Notes under the pieces: model-generated | What the model saw: only the letters and a program-made list of their open reading frames with translations | Databases searched by the model: none | Told to the model about the DNA's origin: nothing | Shown here: positions 36,037 to 47,791 of the stretch, in pieces | How the letters are laid out: the number at the start of each line of letters is the position of its first letter | Position numbering within the stretch: the stretch's first letter is position 1 | Translations under genes and position numbers: made by a program | Source of the DNA: Streptomyces sp. PH10-H1 | GTDB taxonomy: Bacteria; Actinomycetota; Actinomycetes; Streptomycetales; Streptomycetaceae | DNA: 64,000 bases | Direction: 5' to 3' | NCBI RefSeq assembly: GCF_030063355.1 | Contig: NZ_JASISZ010000003.1 | Location: 183,223-247,222, forward strand

Positions 36037-37617
36037 TTGAAGAGGTTGCCGCGCCTGGCGCTGCTCACGATCGTCCTCGCGCTGTTCGCCGGCGCCTGCA
36101 GCACCCCGGGCAAGGGTCCGGTGACGCCGCCCGCCCGGACCCCGAAGCCCGCCCAGCCGCTCGACATGGACAGCTGGTCGGTGGCCGACGAGAACCGGCG
36201 GACCGGCACCAGCGCCTGGCGGCTGCGCGACCCGGGTCCCGACAACGCGATCGAGGGCTTCGCCGACCGGACGAGCGTGACCTCTGGAGAAACGTTTCGC
36301 CTCTTCGTCTCCACCACCGCCGCGAACTTCCGCGCCGAGGCCTACCGGATGGGCTGGTACCAGGGGAAGCAGGGCCGCAAGGTCTGGTCTTCGGCCACGG
36401 TGAAGGGCGAGCTGCAGGCGGCCCCGAAGACGGTGCCGGGGATATACCTGATCTCCGCGCCCTGGAAGCCGTCCATGACGGTGGACACCAGGAACTGGCC
36501 GCAGGGCAGCTATCTGCTCAAGCTCGTCTCCGACCAGGGCCACGACCGCTGGGTGACGATGACCATACGGTCCACCTCGACGGTCGGCCGCACGGTCTTC
36601 GTGAACGCGGTCACCACCTGGGCCGCGTACAACAAGTGGGGCGACGGCACCAACGTCTACGGCGACGCCCGCGGCACCTCGGGGCCCGGCTACGCCAAGC
36701 GCTCCCGCAAGGCGAGCTTCGACCGCCCCTACGACCGGAAGGGCTCGTACTTCAACTGGTACGAGCTGCCCATGCTCAGCGTCGCGGAGCAGCTGGGCAT
36801 ACCGCTCGCCTACGGGACCGACCTCGACCTCGACAACTCGCCCGGTCTGTTCCGGGGAGCGCGCTCGGTGATCTTCCCCGGGCACGACGAGTACTGGTCG
36901 TCGAACATGCGCGACAACACCCTCAAGATCCGCGACGCGGGCGTGAACATCGCCTTCTTCTCCTCCAACGCCGCCTACCGGCACATACGGCTGGAACCCA
37001 GCGCGCTGGGCAGGGACCGCGTGGTGGTGGTCTACAAGGACCCCTCCGAGGACCCGGTGATCCTCAAGGACCCCAGCCAGGCCACCCAGCAGTGGCGGCT
37101 GCCTCCCGACCCGCGCCCCGAGAGCGTCCTCACCGGCGTCCTCTACGAGTGCAATCCGGTCTACGCGCCGTTCGTCGTCACCGATCCGGACGCCTGGATG
37201 TTCCGGGGCACCGGCGCCAGGGCGGGCAGCAAGTACATCGGGCTCGTCGGGGTGGAGTCCGACCGGCTGACGGCGGGCGTCCCGGTGCCGCGCCCGATCC
37301 AGGTCGTCGGGGACTCCCCGCTGACCTGCCGCGGCGCGAAGACCCGGGCCAACGCGGCCTATTACACGGTGCCTTCGGGGGCCGGGGTCTTCGCCAGCGG
37401 CACCATGAGCTGGGCCTGCAGCGTCTACGGCAACACCGGCTGCCTGGAGCAGCCGGGCGACGAGCGGGTCCCCGAGGCGTCGGGGCAGTTCGCCCGCACG
37501 GTGACCGAGAACATCCTGCGGGCCTTCGCCGCGGGGCCGGCGGGGCGCGACCATCCGGCGAAGGACAACTACGACCGGTACGTCTCACCGCAGAGCCGGA
37601 TGTCTTTCGCCCACTGA
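36037..37617 (+). CDS. Lipoprotein of the N,N-dimethylformamidase beta-subunit-like family
   Basis: A secreted 526-aa protein. The TTG at 36037 gives MKRLPRLALLTIVLALFAGA then Cys21, a lipoprotein signal peptide; AAAGAG lies just upstream, and an in-frame ATG at 35974 would add 21 residues in front. The body resembles the C-terminal domain of the large subunit of DMF amidohydrolase: TTWAAYNKWGDGTNVYG near residue 205, VIFPGHDEYWSSNMRDN near residue 290, and a DPDAWMFRGTG segment. In DMFase this part forms the catalytic region with a mononuclear iron site, but I cannot confirm the iron ligands here. The substrate is unknown. It is the first gene of the insert between S10 and str. Confidence 0.82.
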   Translation: MKRLPRLALLTIVLALFAGACSTPGKGPVTPPARTPKPAQPLDMDSWSVADENRRTGTSAWRLRDPGPDNAIEGFADRTSVTSGETFRLFVSTTAANFRAEAYRMGWYQGKQGRKVWSSATVKGELQAAPKTVPGIYLISAPWKPSMTVDTRNWPQGSYLLKLVSDQGHDRWVTMTIRSTSTVGRTVFVNAVTTWAAYNKWGDGTNVYGDARGTSGPGYAKRSRKASFDRPYDRKGSYFNWYELPMLSVAEQLGIPLAYGTDLDLDNSPGLFRGARSVIFPGHDEYWSSNMRDNTLKIRDAGVNIAFFSSNAAYRHIRLEPSALGRDRVVVVYKDPSEDPVILKDPSQATQQWRLPPDPRPESVLTGVLYECNPVYAPFVVTDPDAWMFRGTGARAGSKYIGLVGVESDRLTAGVPVPRPIQVVGDSPLTCRGAKTRANAAYYTVPSGAGVFASGTMSWACSVYGNTGCLEQPGDERVPEASGQFARTVTENILRAFAAGPAGRDHPAKDNYDRYVSPQSRMSFAH

Positions 37618-37662
37618 ACCCGGCCGCGATCGGCCGGGCCCTACGCGTCCTCCGGCCGCGTT

Positions 37663-37740
37663 GTCCTCAATCTCCCCCAGCTACCGCTGGGAGGTGCCCC
37701 CTGGACGGGCTGAATTCAGCCCGTCCGGCGGATTGAGGAC
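37663..37740. repeat. Composite palindromic repeat (Streptomyces type), copy B
   Basis: Outer arms GTCCTCAATC (37663-37672) and GATTGAGGAC (37731-37740) flank GGACGGGCTGAATTCAGC, the core also seen in copy A at 19152-19199. The left arm is interrupted by about 28 bases containing a second hairpin, CCCAGC TACC GCTGGG. So one repeat unit appears nested in another. It lies between the convergent DMFase-like and TolB-like genes and may act as a bidirectional terminator. Confidence 0.75.
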
Positions 37741-37777
37741 GAACCGGCCACCGGGCGGATCCGGCGAACCAAGGCGG

Positions 37778-38797
37778 TCACCGCACGATGCTCGGCGAGT
37801 ACGCGCCGGAGACCAGCAGTCGCGGCCGGCCCGAGCCGTCCGCGGGCTGGGTCCAGACGTCGAAGGCGCTGCTCCCGGCCGGCAGCGAGTAGCCGATCGT
37901 GCGGTCGTCCAGCCAGTCGCCCTGGTCGTCCACGCTGCGGGTCTCGGCGAGCGCGGTCTCCTTCATGGTGGCCAGCTCCAGCACGTACAGCCGCCAGGGC
38001 TTGGACGGATCGCCGGAGACCTTCTTCTTGAAGACCAGCCGGGTGTCGTCAGGAGAGAGCGACGGGCACTCCACGTTGTCCCGCAGCACGGTCATCGTCC
38101 GGGCCGCGAAGTCGCCGCGGACCAGGAAGGTGCCCCCGCTGCCGGCGCTACCCAGCGTCGCGTAGAAGGTGTTGTCGTCCTTCATGAACGACACCCCCCA
38201 GAAGTTCCGGTCCGGGGGCGCGAACGCCTTGCCGTCCCGCTGGACCTTGAACGCCTCCAGCGACGGCACCAGCGTGTCGGTGCGGGAGTCGTAGATGCCG
38301 CTGCGGGTCGAGAATCCGGCCGAGGTGTAGGAGTCCCCGTAGACGAAGGCCGTCCAGGCGGCCATCCGGCCGTCCGCGGAGAGCCGGGCGCGGCTCGGCA
38401 GACCGGGCAGCTGGATCCGCTTGAGCAGCTTCATCCGGCTGTCGCGCAGCTCCGCGTAGTGGTGCACCACCAGGCCGTTCTCGCCCGCCAGGCACAGCAG
38501 CCGGCCGGCCGCCGCGTAGCTGCGCTCGCAAGCCTGGGTGTCGACCTTCCGGACGGCGCCCGGCCGGCCCATCGGCACCTCGGCCAGCCGCCCGAAGCCG
38601 ACGCCCTTGGCGGTGTCCCGGAAGACCAGCCGGGCGCTTCCGCCGGGGGTGATGTCGACGGCGCCGGAGACCGGGCGCACTCCTTCGCCACCCGCGGCGC
38701 GGGCCTTGTCGCGGTGCAGGGCGTACAGGGTGTAGCCGACGGCCACCGAGGCCAGCACGACGACGCACACCGCGAAGATGATGATCCGTTTTCTCAT
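37778..38797 (-). CDS. Membrane-anchored TolB-like beta-propeller protein
   Basis: A 339-aa protein starting MRKRIIIFAVCVVVLASVAV, a single transmembrane or signal-anchor segment. The extracytoplasmic part has repeated propeller-blade strands such as SRARLSADGRMAAWTAFVYG, CPSLSPDDTRLVFKKKVSG and WRLYVLELATMKETALAET, the pattern of TolB/WD40-type propellers. No catalytic motif was seen. Its ATG overlaps the end of the MFS gene by 4 bases (ATGA), so the two are co-translated. Probable partner or sensor for the transporter; the function is not known. Confidence 0.82.
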   Translation of the reverse strand: MRKRIIIFAVCVVVLASVAVGYTLYALHRDKARAAGGEGVRPVSGAVDITPGGSARLVFRDTAKGVGFGRLAEVPMGRPGAVRKVDTQACERSYAAAGRLLCLAGENGLVVHHYAELRDSRMKLLKRIQLPGLPSRARLSADGRMAAWTAFVYGDSYTSAGFSTRSGIYDSRTDTLVPSLEAFKVQRDGKAFAPPDRNFWGVSFMKDDNTFYATLGSAGSGGTFLVRGDFAARTMTVLRDNVECPSLSPDDTRLVFKKKVSGDPSKPWRLYVLELATMKETALAETRSVDDQGDWLDDRTIGYSLPAGSSAFDVWTQPADGSGRPRLLVSGAYSPSIVR

Positions 38798-40089
38798 GCG
38801 TCGGCCACCTCGGGGCCGTGGGCGGCACCAGGCCGCAGCAGCACCATGCACAGCAGCACGGCGGCCGTCAGAGCGACGGTGAATCCCTGAATGGTGTTCT
38901 CCGGGCCCCAGCGCATCCAGGCGGCGCCGAACGCCACGGAGGAGACGGCACGGCCCAGGGTCTGGGTGGTCTGCAGCACGGACAGGCCGCTGGTGCGCAG
39001 CTCCTCGGGGATCAGCGGGCCGGCGTGGGCCATCAGCACCCCGTCGGTCGCCGCGTAGAACAGCCCGTGCAGGGCCAGGACGACCAGGATCAACGCCGTG
39101 CCGCGCAGGTCGAGGACGCCGCCGATCAGCAGGTAGGCGCCGATCAGGCAGGCGTGCCCGGCCAGGAAGATCTTCCAGCGGCCGATCCGGTCGGCCAGCC
39201 AGCCCAGCGGAACCGCCGCCAGCAAGTACACGCCCGTCGTGCCCAGCGGCAGCAGCGGGAACCAGGAGATCGCCAGGTCGGTGCGGTCCTGCAGCGCCAG
39301 GTAGATGAAGGCGTCGGAGACCGTGGCCAGGCCGAGGAGGCAGGCTCCCACACAGGCCCGCCGGAAGGACGCGTTGCCGAGCATCCCCAGCCCGGCACGG
39401 AGCGAGACCGCCACCCGGGCGGTCTTCTTCCGCGCGAACGGGTCCCGTACGAAGAGCACGAGGGCCGCGACACCGACCAAGCCGATACAGAAGCTCACCA
39501 CGAACACCGCGTCGTACGCGGTGCCCAGCGAGGTGCTCATCATCGACATCAGGGCGAAGGCGATGACCGGGCCGATGAAGGCGCCGACGGTATCCATCGC
39601 CCGGTGCACCCCGAAGGCCCGGCCCTGCGACTCCGGCGGTGTGGACAGCGAGATCAGCGCGTCACGCGGGGCGGTTCTGATGCCCTTGCCCGCCCGGTCG
39701 ACGGCCATCATCACCCCGATGCCGGGCACGGAGGAGCCCACCAGGGGGAATCCGAGTTTCGTCACCGCCGACATGAGGTAACCAGAGCCCGCCACGGCCT
39801 TGCGGGCGGTGAACTTGTCGGCGAGGTAGCCGCCCACGATCCGCAGCAGGGCCGTCGAGCCCGAGTACACGCCGTCCAGGAACCCGAACTGCAGCATGCT
39901 CAGGCCGAGCCCGGTGACCAGATACACGGGGAGGACCGCGGTGACCATCTCGGAGGAGATGTCGGTGATCAGGCTCGTCATCCCGAGCGCGAACACATTC
40001 GCCGTCACGAGGCCGCGCAGTCCCCGGCGGCCCGGGCGGCTCTCCGCGGACCGAGCCTTGTCACTCGCCCGGCTCTCCGACAGATACAC
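38794..40089 (-). CDS. MFS transporter
   Basis: A 431-aa major facilitator with about 12 membrane segments. It starts with GTG preceded by GGAGAG. Characteristic parts are TSLITDISSEMVTAVLPVYL in helix 1, ADKFTARKAVAGSGYLM (loop 2-3 motif A variant), AVDRAGKGIRTAPRDALISL and the helix-4/5 region RAMDTVGAFIGP. The DISSEM plus GKGIRTAPRDALI signature belongs to a subgroup of MFS permeases whose substrates are mostly unknown. It overlaps the TolB-like gene and is divergent from the PIG-L gene. Confidence 0.9.
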   Translation of the reverse strand: MYLSESRASDKARSAESRPGRRGLRGLVTANVFALGMTSLITDISSEMVTAVLPVYLVTGLGLSMLQFGFLDGVYSGSTALLRIVGGYLADKFTARKAVAGSGYLMSAVTKLGFPLVGSSVPGIGVMMAVDRAGKGIRTAPRDALISLSTPPESQGRAFGVHRAMDTVGAFIGPVIAFALMSMMSTSLGTAYDAVFVVSFCIGLVGVAALVLFVRDPFARKKTARVAVSLRAGLGMLGNASFRRACVGACLLGLATVSDAFIYLALQDRTDLAISWFPLLPLGTTGVYLLAAVPLGWLADRIGRWKIFLAGHACLIGAYLLIGGVLDLRGTALILVVLALHGLFYAATDGVLMAHAGPLIPEELRTSGLSVLQTTQTLGRAVSSVAFGAAWMRWGPENTIQGFTVALTAAVLLCMVLLRPGAAHGPEVADA

Positions 40090-40194
40090 GCAACTCTCCC
40101 TTTACACCCCGGCCACCCGACAGACCACCCTAGGTCAGGAATCGTGCATGTTCCCGCACGCAACCTCTGGGGCCTCCCATCGCTCCTACCTGTT

Positions 40195-42318
40195 GTGAGC
40201 GTCTCTACGAGGCGAAGGTTGTCCCGCAGGGAACTCCTTGTCGCCACAGCCATGTCCACAACGGCCGCCGCCGTCGGCTGCACCAGCACGCCCTCCGCCG
40301 GCGCGCCGGTCACCAGTGCCGACCCGAACGCGGTCCAGGCATACCGGCCCGGCGCCGGGCCGCTGCTCTTCCAGGTGCTCGCCCACCCGGACGACGACCT
40401 GTACTTCATGAACCCCGACACCCTCCACGCCCTGCAGGCCGGGGTACCGGTGGTCTCCGTCTATGTGACGGCCGGCGAGTCCGTGGGGGTCAACCACGCA
40501 CCCCACACGCCGAAGCCGAAGCCCGACCGGCAGGCCTACTCCTCGTCCCGCCACCAGGGGCTGCGCCAGGCGTACGCGACCATGCTCGGCCTCGACAAGT
40601 TCACACCGTGGCACCATTCGGCGCTGTCGCTGACCGGCGGGCTCACCGTCGAGCTCGACCAGCTGTCCAACGGCGACCGCAAGGCGGATCTCGTCTTCGT
40701 CAACCTGTCCATGGGCGAGGGCAGCCCCCACATGCTGGGCCTCCCCCACCTGTGGGCGGTCCCCGGCATCACCCTGGACACCGTCGTGGCCACCGGGTCC
40801 CCCGTCCGGGCCTCCACCAAGGTCAGCCACCGGACCCTCGTCGACTCCCTGGCCGCGCTCCTGGAGCGGTACCGGCCGACGCTGGTGCAGACCCTGGACC
40901 CCGACCCCGACATCCAGGTGCACGACGCCGCCCACCACCAGGACAGCGACCAGGTCGGCTACTCCGACCACCGCGACCACACGCCCGCCGCGCTCTTCGC
41001 GTGGAAGGCGCTGGCCCAGTGGGTGGACGACAGCGCCAAGGCGGACGGAAAGGTGCCGCGTTTCGCGGCCACCTCCTACCGCGGCTACTACAACCAGCGC
41101 TGGCCCCGCAATCTCCCGCAGTCCGTGGTCCGGCAGAAGAACGAGTACCTCCTCCCGTACGGCGGCGATCCGGGCTGGGACTGCGGCAACACCTCCGGCT
41201 GCGGGGACTACGGCGTCGGCCAGAACACACCACTGACCAACCCCAAGGGCTGGGTCCGCAGCACCCACTACCGCTACCCGGGCGCCCGGCCCGCGACGTT
41301 CGCCGGCGCCGACGGCCGGCTGGAGGCGTTCTCTGTGCTCGGCACCCGGGCCGTGCGCTGGCAGGAGAGCGGGCCCGGCAGCGCACGGTGGGGCGATCCG
41401 CTGGACCTCGGCGGCGGGCCGCTCGCCCCGGCGCTGGCCGCGGTGAAGGACTCCACAGGCCGCCGGCTGCTGTTCGCCCTGCGGTTCTCCTCCCTGGAGG
41501 GCCAGGGCGGGCACAACGCCCGCGAGATCGTGCTGCTGGAGCAGAGCGCGCCGGACGGCCCGTACCGGGCCTGGACCGGGATGGGCAATCCGGAGCACGA
41601 TGAGGACCGCGGCCGCCGGATAGGCTGCCCGGTCGCGATAGCCACCCCGGACGGCCGGATCCACCTCTTCGCCCGCAGCGCGGCCAGAGGCGTCTGGACC
41701 AGGGTCAGGGAAGCAGGCGGCACGTGGGGCGACTGGCTCGACCTCGGTGGTGACGAGGTGCAGGACGGCCTCTCGGTGGTCCTCGACGGGCAGGCGCGGG
41801 TCCATGTCCTCGCCGCCGGCCGCGACACCGTGCACCACTGGACGCAGCCCGCCCCCGGACAGCCGATGAGCTTCCAGGCCCTGACCGGGATGCCGCAGCC
41901 CGGCGAGCCGCCGTCCGCGGCGCTCGCCCCCGACGGCACGATCGCGGTCGCCTACCGCCGCCCCGTCAGCGGCGAACTGGTCCTGCGTACGGTGGACGGC
42001 ACCATGTCACGGGACTCCGCGCTGAACCCCGGGCAGCTGCACGGCTACGGCGGCTACGCGGATGTCACGGTCGGTGCTGCCCCGGCCCCAGCCGGGGGCG
42101 GGGGCGGCGGGTTGCTGCTGCTCAGCAAGGAGCTTGACGGCACCGTCAAGCTCCTGGACACCGCGCACCCCGCCCAGCAGCTGAAACGGCCGCCCTTCGC
42201 GCTCCCGGTCGGCACTCCCGCGCTGCTGCACGGCGCAGACGGCCGGGCGTACGTGGTCGGCCTGGACTTCGCCGCGACGCCGTGGGTATGGCGCCCGGAG
42301 ACCCACTCACCGGCGTAA
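40195..42318 (+). CDS. Tat-exported PIG-L family deacetylase with C-terminal beta-propeller
   Basis: A 707-aa secreted enzyme. The N-terminus RRRLSRRELLVATAM is a twin-arginine signal followed by AAAVGC with Cys29 as a likely lipidated residue. The PIG-L (LmbE) zinc deacetylase domain has the AHPDD motif at 63-67 (VLAHPDDDLYFMNPD) and a second metal region SDQVGYSDHRDHTPAALFAW near residue 260. From about residue 360 on, strands such as GRLEAFSVLG, RIHLFARSAARGVWTRV and WGDWLDLGGDEVQDG repeat in the manner of PLL/tectonin-type propellers, probably a sugar-binding module. Known PIG-L enzymes deacetylate N-acetylglucosamine conjugates. The GTG at 40195 has no clear ribosome-binding site; GTG 40144 is an alternative. 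Confidence 0.85.
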   Translation: MSVSTRRRLSRRELLVATAMSTTAAAVGCTSTPSAGAPVTSADPNAVQAYRPGAGPLLFQVLAHPDDDLYFMNPDTLHALQAGVPVVSVYVTAGESVGVNHAPHTPKPKPDRQAYSSSRHQGLRQAYATMLGLDKFTPWHHSALSLTGGLTVELDQLSNGDRKADLVFVNLSMGEGSPHMLGLPHLWAVPGITLDTVVATGSPVRASTKVSHRTLVDSLAALLERYRPTLVQTLDPDPDIQVHDAAHHQDSDQVGYSDHRDHTPAALFAWKALAQWVDDSAKADGKVPRFAATSYRGYYNQRWPRNLPQSVVRQKNEYLLPYGGDPGWDCGNTSGCGDYGVGQNTPLTNPKGWVRSTHYRYPGARPATFAGADGRLEAFSVLGTRAVRWQESGPGSARWGDPLDLGGGPLAPALAAVKDSTGRRLLFALRFSSLEGQGGHNAREIVLLEQSAPDGPYRAWTGMGNPEHDEDRGRRIGCPVAIATPDGRIHLFARSAARGVWTRVREAGGTWGDWLDLGGDEVQDGLSVVLDGQARVHVLAAGRDTVHHWTQPAPGQPMSFQALTGMPQPGEPPSAALAPDGTIAVAYRRPVSGELVLRTVDGTMSRDSALNPGQLHGYGGYADVTVGAAPAPAGGGGGGLLLLSKELDGTVKLLDTAHPAQQLKRPPFALPVGTPALLHGADGRAYVVGLDFAATPWVWRPETHSPA

Positions 42319-42393
42319 AAATCGGTTCTCACCGGCACCGGAACCGGCAGAGCCTCCCACGCCCGCGGCTCCCCCCGCAGGCGGCGGAAAAGA

Positions 42394-42437
42394 CCAAGGG
42401 CCCTGCCCCACCGCGAACGGCGGGGCAGGGCCCTTGG
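42394..42437 (-). terminator. Terminator after tuf (also serves the PIG-L gene)
   Basis: A 16-bp perfect inverted repeat, CCAAGGGCCCTGCCCC (42394-42409) and its complement (42422-42437), with an extra CCG/CGG inside. It lies 24 bases after the tuf stop and between two convergent genes, so it can act in both directions. Confidence 0.85.
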
Positions 42438-42461
42438 TGTGATGCTCGCTAGAGCGTCAGA

Positions 42462-43655
<1,194 letters not shown>

Positions 43656-43838
43656 TGGGGTCCTCCTGGGGAGTGGTTCTGTACGCCTTGCTTCATCGGC
43701 GCCAGGTGATCTTTGCTGGAATGCGGGCTGCCGGGGCACCCGCCACGCTCTTCAGGGCCGAAGCCCCTGTGGATTGCGGCGGAATGCCCCGATGCCTGCT
43801 GTCAAGCCTAAGGGTTGAGCTGCACTGCGAATTGAGCG

Positions 43839-45974
<2,136 letters not shown>

Positions 45975-46012
45975 AAGGCTCAGTCTTCTCTCGGTCTCGA
46001 TGTGGGTAGTGA

Positions 46013-46483
46013 CTACCAGCGGTAGTGCGCGAAGGCCTTGTTCGACTCGGCCATCTTGTGGGTGTCCTCGCGACGCTTGACAGAGGCACCGAGACCGTTG
46101 CTGGCATCCAGCAGCTCGTTCATCAGGCGCTCGGTCATGGTCTTCTCACGGCGGGCGCGGGAGTAACCCACGAGCCAGCGCAGCGCGAGCGTGGAAGCAC
46201 GGGCCGGGCGAACCTCGACCGGCACCTGGTAGGTCGCGCCGCCGACACGGCGGGACTTGACCTCCAGGGTCGGCTTGATGTTCTCGAGAGCGCGCTTCAG
46301 GGTGATGACCGGGTCGGTACCGGTCTTCTCCTTGAGGCCCTCGAGGGCACCGTAAACGATCCGCTCAGCGGTGGAACGCTTGCCGTGCAGGAGGATCTTG
46401 TTGACCAGCGAGGTCACCAGAGGAGATCCGTAGACCGGGTCGATGATGACCGGGCGCTTCGGGGCAGGACCCTTACGAGGCAT
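46013..46483 (-). CDS. rpsG: 30S ribosomal protein S7
   Basis: S7 starts assembly of the 16S 3' domain and lies near the E site. The 156-aa protein reads [20 protein letters not shown], with [20 protein letters not shown] and [14 protein letters not shown] end ([10 protein letters not shown]). It begins 2 bases after the rpsL stop. Confidence 0.99.
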   Translation of the reverse strand: MPRKGPAPKRPVIIDPVYGSPLVTSLVNKILLHGKRSTAERIVYGALEGLKEKTGTDPVITLKRALENIKPTLEVKSRRVGGATYQVPVEVRPARASTLALRWLVGYSRARREKTMTERLMNELLDASNGLGASVKRREDTHKMAESNKAFAHYRW

Positions 46484-46485
46484 GC

Positions 46486-46857
46486 TTACTTCTCCTTCTT
46501 GGCGCCGTAGCGGCTGCGGGCCTGCTTGCGGTTCTTGACGCCCTGGGTGTCCAGGGAGCCGCGGATGATCTTGTAGCGAACACCCGGCAGGTCCTTCACA
46601 CGACCGCCACGCACGAGCACGATGGAGTGCTCCTGGAGGTTGTGGCCCTCGCCCGGAATGTAGGCGGTGACCTCAATCCCACTGGTCAGACGCACACGGG
46701 CCACCTTGCGAAGCGCCGAGTTCGGCTTCTTCGGGGTGGTCGTGTACACACGCGTGCAAACACCGCGGCGCTGAGGGGAACCCTTCAGCGCGGGTGTCAT
46801 ATTCTTCTTGACCTTGTCCTGCCGGCCGTTCCGGACCAGCTGCTGGATCGTAGGCAC
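46486..46857 (-). CDS. rpsL: 30S ribosomal protein S12
   Basis: S12 contributes to decoding accuracy and is the streptomycin target protein. The 123-aa protein starts with GTG ([19 protein letters not shown]). Both residues known to give streptomycin resistance are wild type: the lysine in [12 protein letters not shown] and the lysine in [16 protein letters not shown] lies 5 bases before the GTG. It is first in the str operon, behind a roughly 210-base leader with the element shared with rpsJ. Confidence 0.99.
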   Translation of the reverse strand: MPTIQQLVRNGRQDKVKKNMTPALKGSPQRRGVCTRVYTTTPKKPNSALRKVARVRLTSGIEVTAYIPGEGHNLQEHSIVLVRGGRVKDLPGVRYKIIRGSLDTQGVKNRKQARSRYGAKKEK

Positions 46858-46907
46858 CGTTTCTCCGGTTTCTGTGTGCCGATCTCGATAAAACTAACCT
46901 GGGGCAC

Positions 46908-46933
46908 CGACCCACGCGGTCGGGTGTGTCGCG
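46908..46933 (-). promoter_or_regulatory. Leader element shared with rpsJ
   Basis: The rpsL copy of the 26-bp element at 35618-35643 (25 of 26 bases identical). The stem CCGACC/GGTCGG is intact. It sits 51-76 bases upstream of the rpsL GTG and well downstream of the predicted -10, so it is in the transcribed leader unless a second promoter exists. Confidence 0.6.
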
Positions 46934-47075
46934 GACCCCGCACATCCCCGTGGAGCAGGGAACGTACGTATGTCGGGTGTCGCGGCCTCGGTATCCCGGC
47001 GCGGTATAGGACACCTCCCGGCCAAAGGCTGGGGGCACGCGCAGGGACCCGGGCACACCCCAGGCACAAGGTCAG

Positions 47076-47104
47076 ATCGTACCTATCGCATCGGCTCCGG
47101 TCAA
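47076..47104 (-). promoter_or_regulatory. Promoter of the str operon (rpsL)
   Basis: On the minus strand TTGACC (47104-47099), a 17-base spacer and TACGAT (47081-47076), a good principal-sigma promoter with a T-run just upstream of the -35. The predicted start near 47069 gives a leader of about 210 bases. Confidence 0.7.
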
Positions 47105-47201
47105 AACAAATGCATCGGCGCAGGACACGCCGCCTTCCCAGCGGGACCGCCGGCCGGAACCGTGCGCCGGAGCGGTATGCCGGAAGCGGTGCGCCAGAGG
47201 C

Positions 47202-47714
47202 TCAGGCGCCGACCGCCGACAGCAGGAACATGAGCGCCACGAAGCCGATCACGAGCCAGCCCATGACGAGGCCGGCCACCGCGAAACCGTCCCCGTTCTC
47301 GCCGGTCCTGCGGATCTCGTTGCGCGCCTTGTGGCCGAGGATGACGGCCGGGACCGCCGCGATGACGGTGAAGCCCCCCAAACCGCAGATGAGCGAGGCC
47401 ACCGCCAGGCTGTTCGTCCTCGGCGGGGCCGGCAGGAAGGTCCGCGGCACATACCCCATCAGCGGGGACAGCTGCGCGGGCATCGGCGAGGGACCCTGCG
47501 GGAGGTCGTGCACGAGCATCTGCAACTCGCCGTACGTACGCGCCTGGTAGGCGGTGGACATCCGCTGCTCGTACTCCTGGGTCTTCAGACGCCCCTCGGC
47601 GAACGCGGCCTTGAGAACGTCCACCGTCCGCTCCCGGTCGGCGTCGGCCGCCAGCATTCCGGGCACATGGCCCGACTGCGGCTGCCGACCGTTGCCCCAC
47701 GGATCGAGTGACAC
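47202..47714 (-). CDS. DUF1707 and DUF4190-type membrane protein
   Basis: A 170-aa protein. The N-terminal part has the DUF1707 (SHOCT-like) pattern: AADADRERTVDVLKAAFAEG and LKTQEYEQRMSTAYQARTYG, found at the N-termini of many actinobacterial membrane proteins. Two hydrophobic segments follow (NSLAVASLICGLGGFTVIAA and FAVAGLVMGWLVIGFVALMF) with a conserved GHKARNEIRRTGENGDGFA between, a DUF4190-like pair. The GTG at 47714 has GGGGAGG 8 bases upstream. It lies alone between the rpoC terminator and the rpsL promoter. The function is unknown. Confidence 0.85.
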   Translation of the reverse strand: MSLDPWGNGRQPQSGHVPGMLAADADRERTVDVLKAAFAEGRLKTQEYEQRMSTAYQARTYGELQMLVHDLPQGPSPMPAQLSPLMGYVPRTFLPAPPRTNSLAVASLICGLGGFTVIAAVPAVILGHKARNEIRRTGENGDGFAVAGLVMGWLVIGFVALMFLLSAVGA

Positions 47715-47791
47715 GCGCGACACCTCCCCACCTAGGAATGGTCTCTCCATACTGCTGGACGCACGGCGTCGCCGCTGAGTTCCGTAAAACG

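Larger units (their letters stand above)
46858..47201 (-). other. Promoter and leader of the str operon
   Basis: These 344 bases hold a clear promoter at 47076-47104 and a leader of about 210 bases. The leader contains the rpsJ-like element (46908-46933). It also contains a shorter imperfect copy at 46973-46986, which lacks two bases of GTCGGGTGTGTCGCGG. I see no gene. The leader is rich in short stems and could be a regulatory RNA. Confidence 0.6.

Noticed and set aside
38818..40194. N-terminal extension of the PIG-L frame over the MFS gene
   Set aside because: The frame is open upstream of GTG 40195, but the Tat signal needs to be near the N-terminus, and the region is already coding for the MFS gene on the other strand.
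46486..46857. Possible streptomycin-resistance change in rpsL
   Set aside because: Both key lysines (in PKKPN and GRVKD) are present, so the gene is of the sensitive type.
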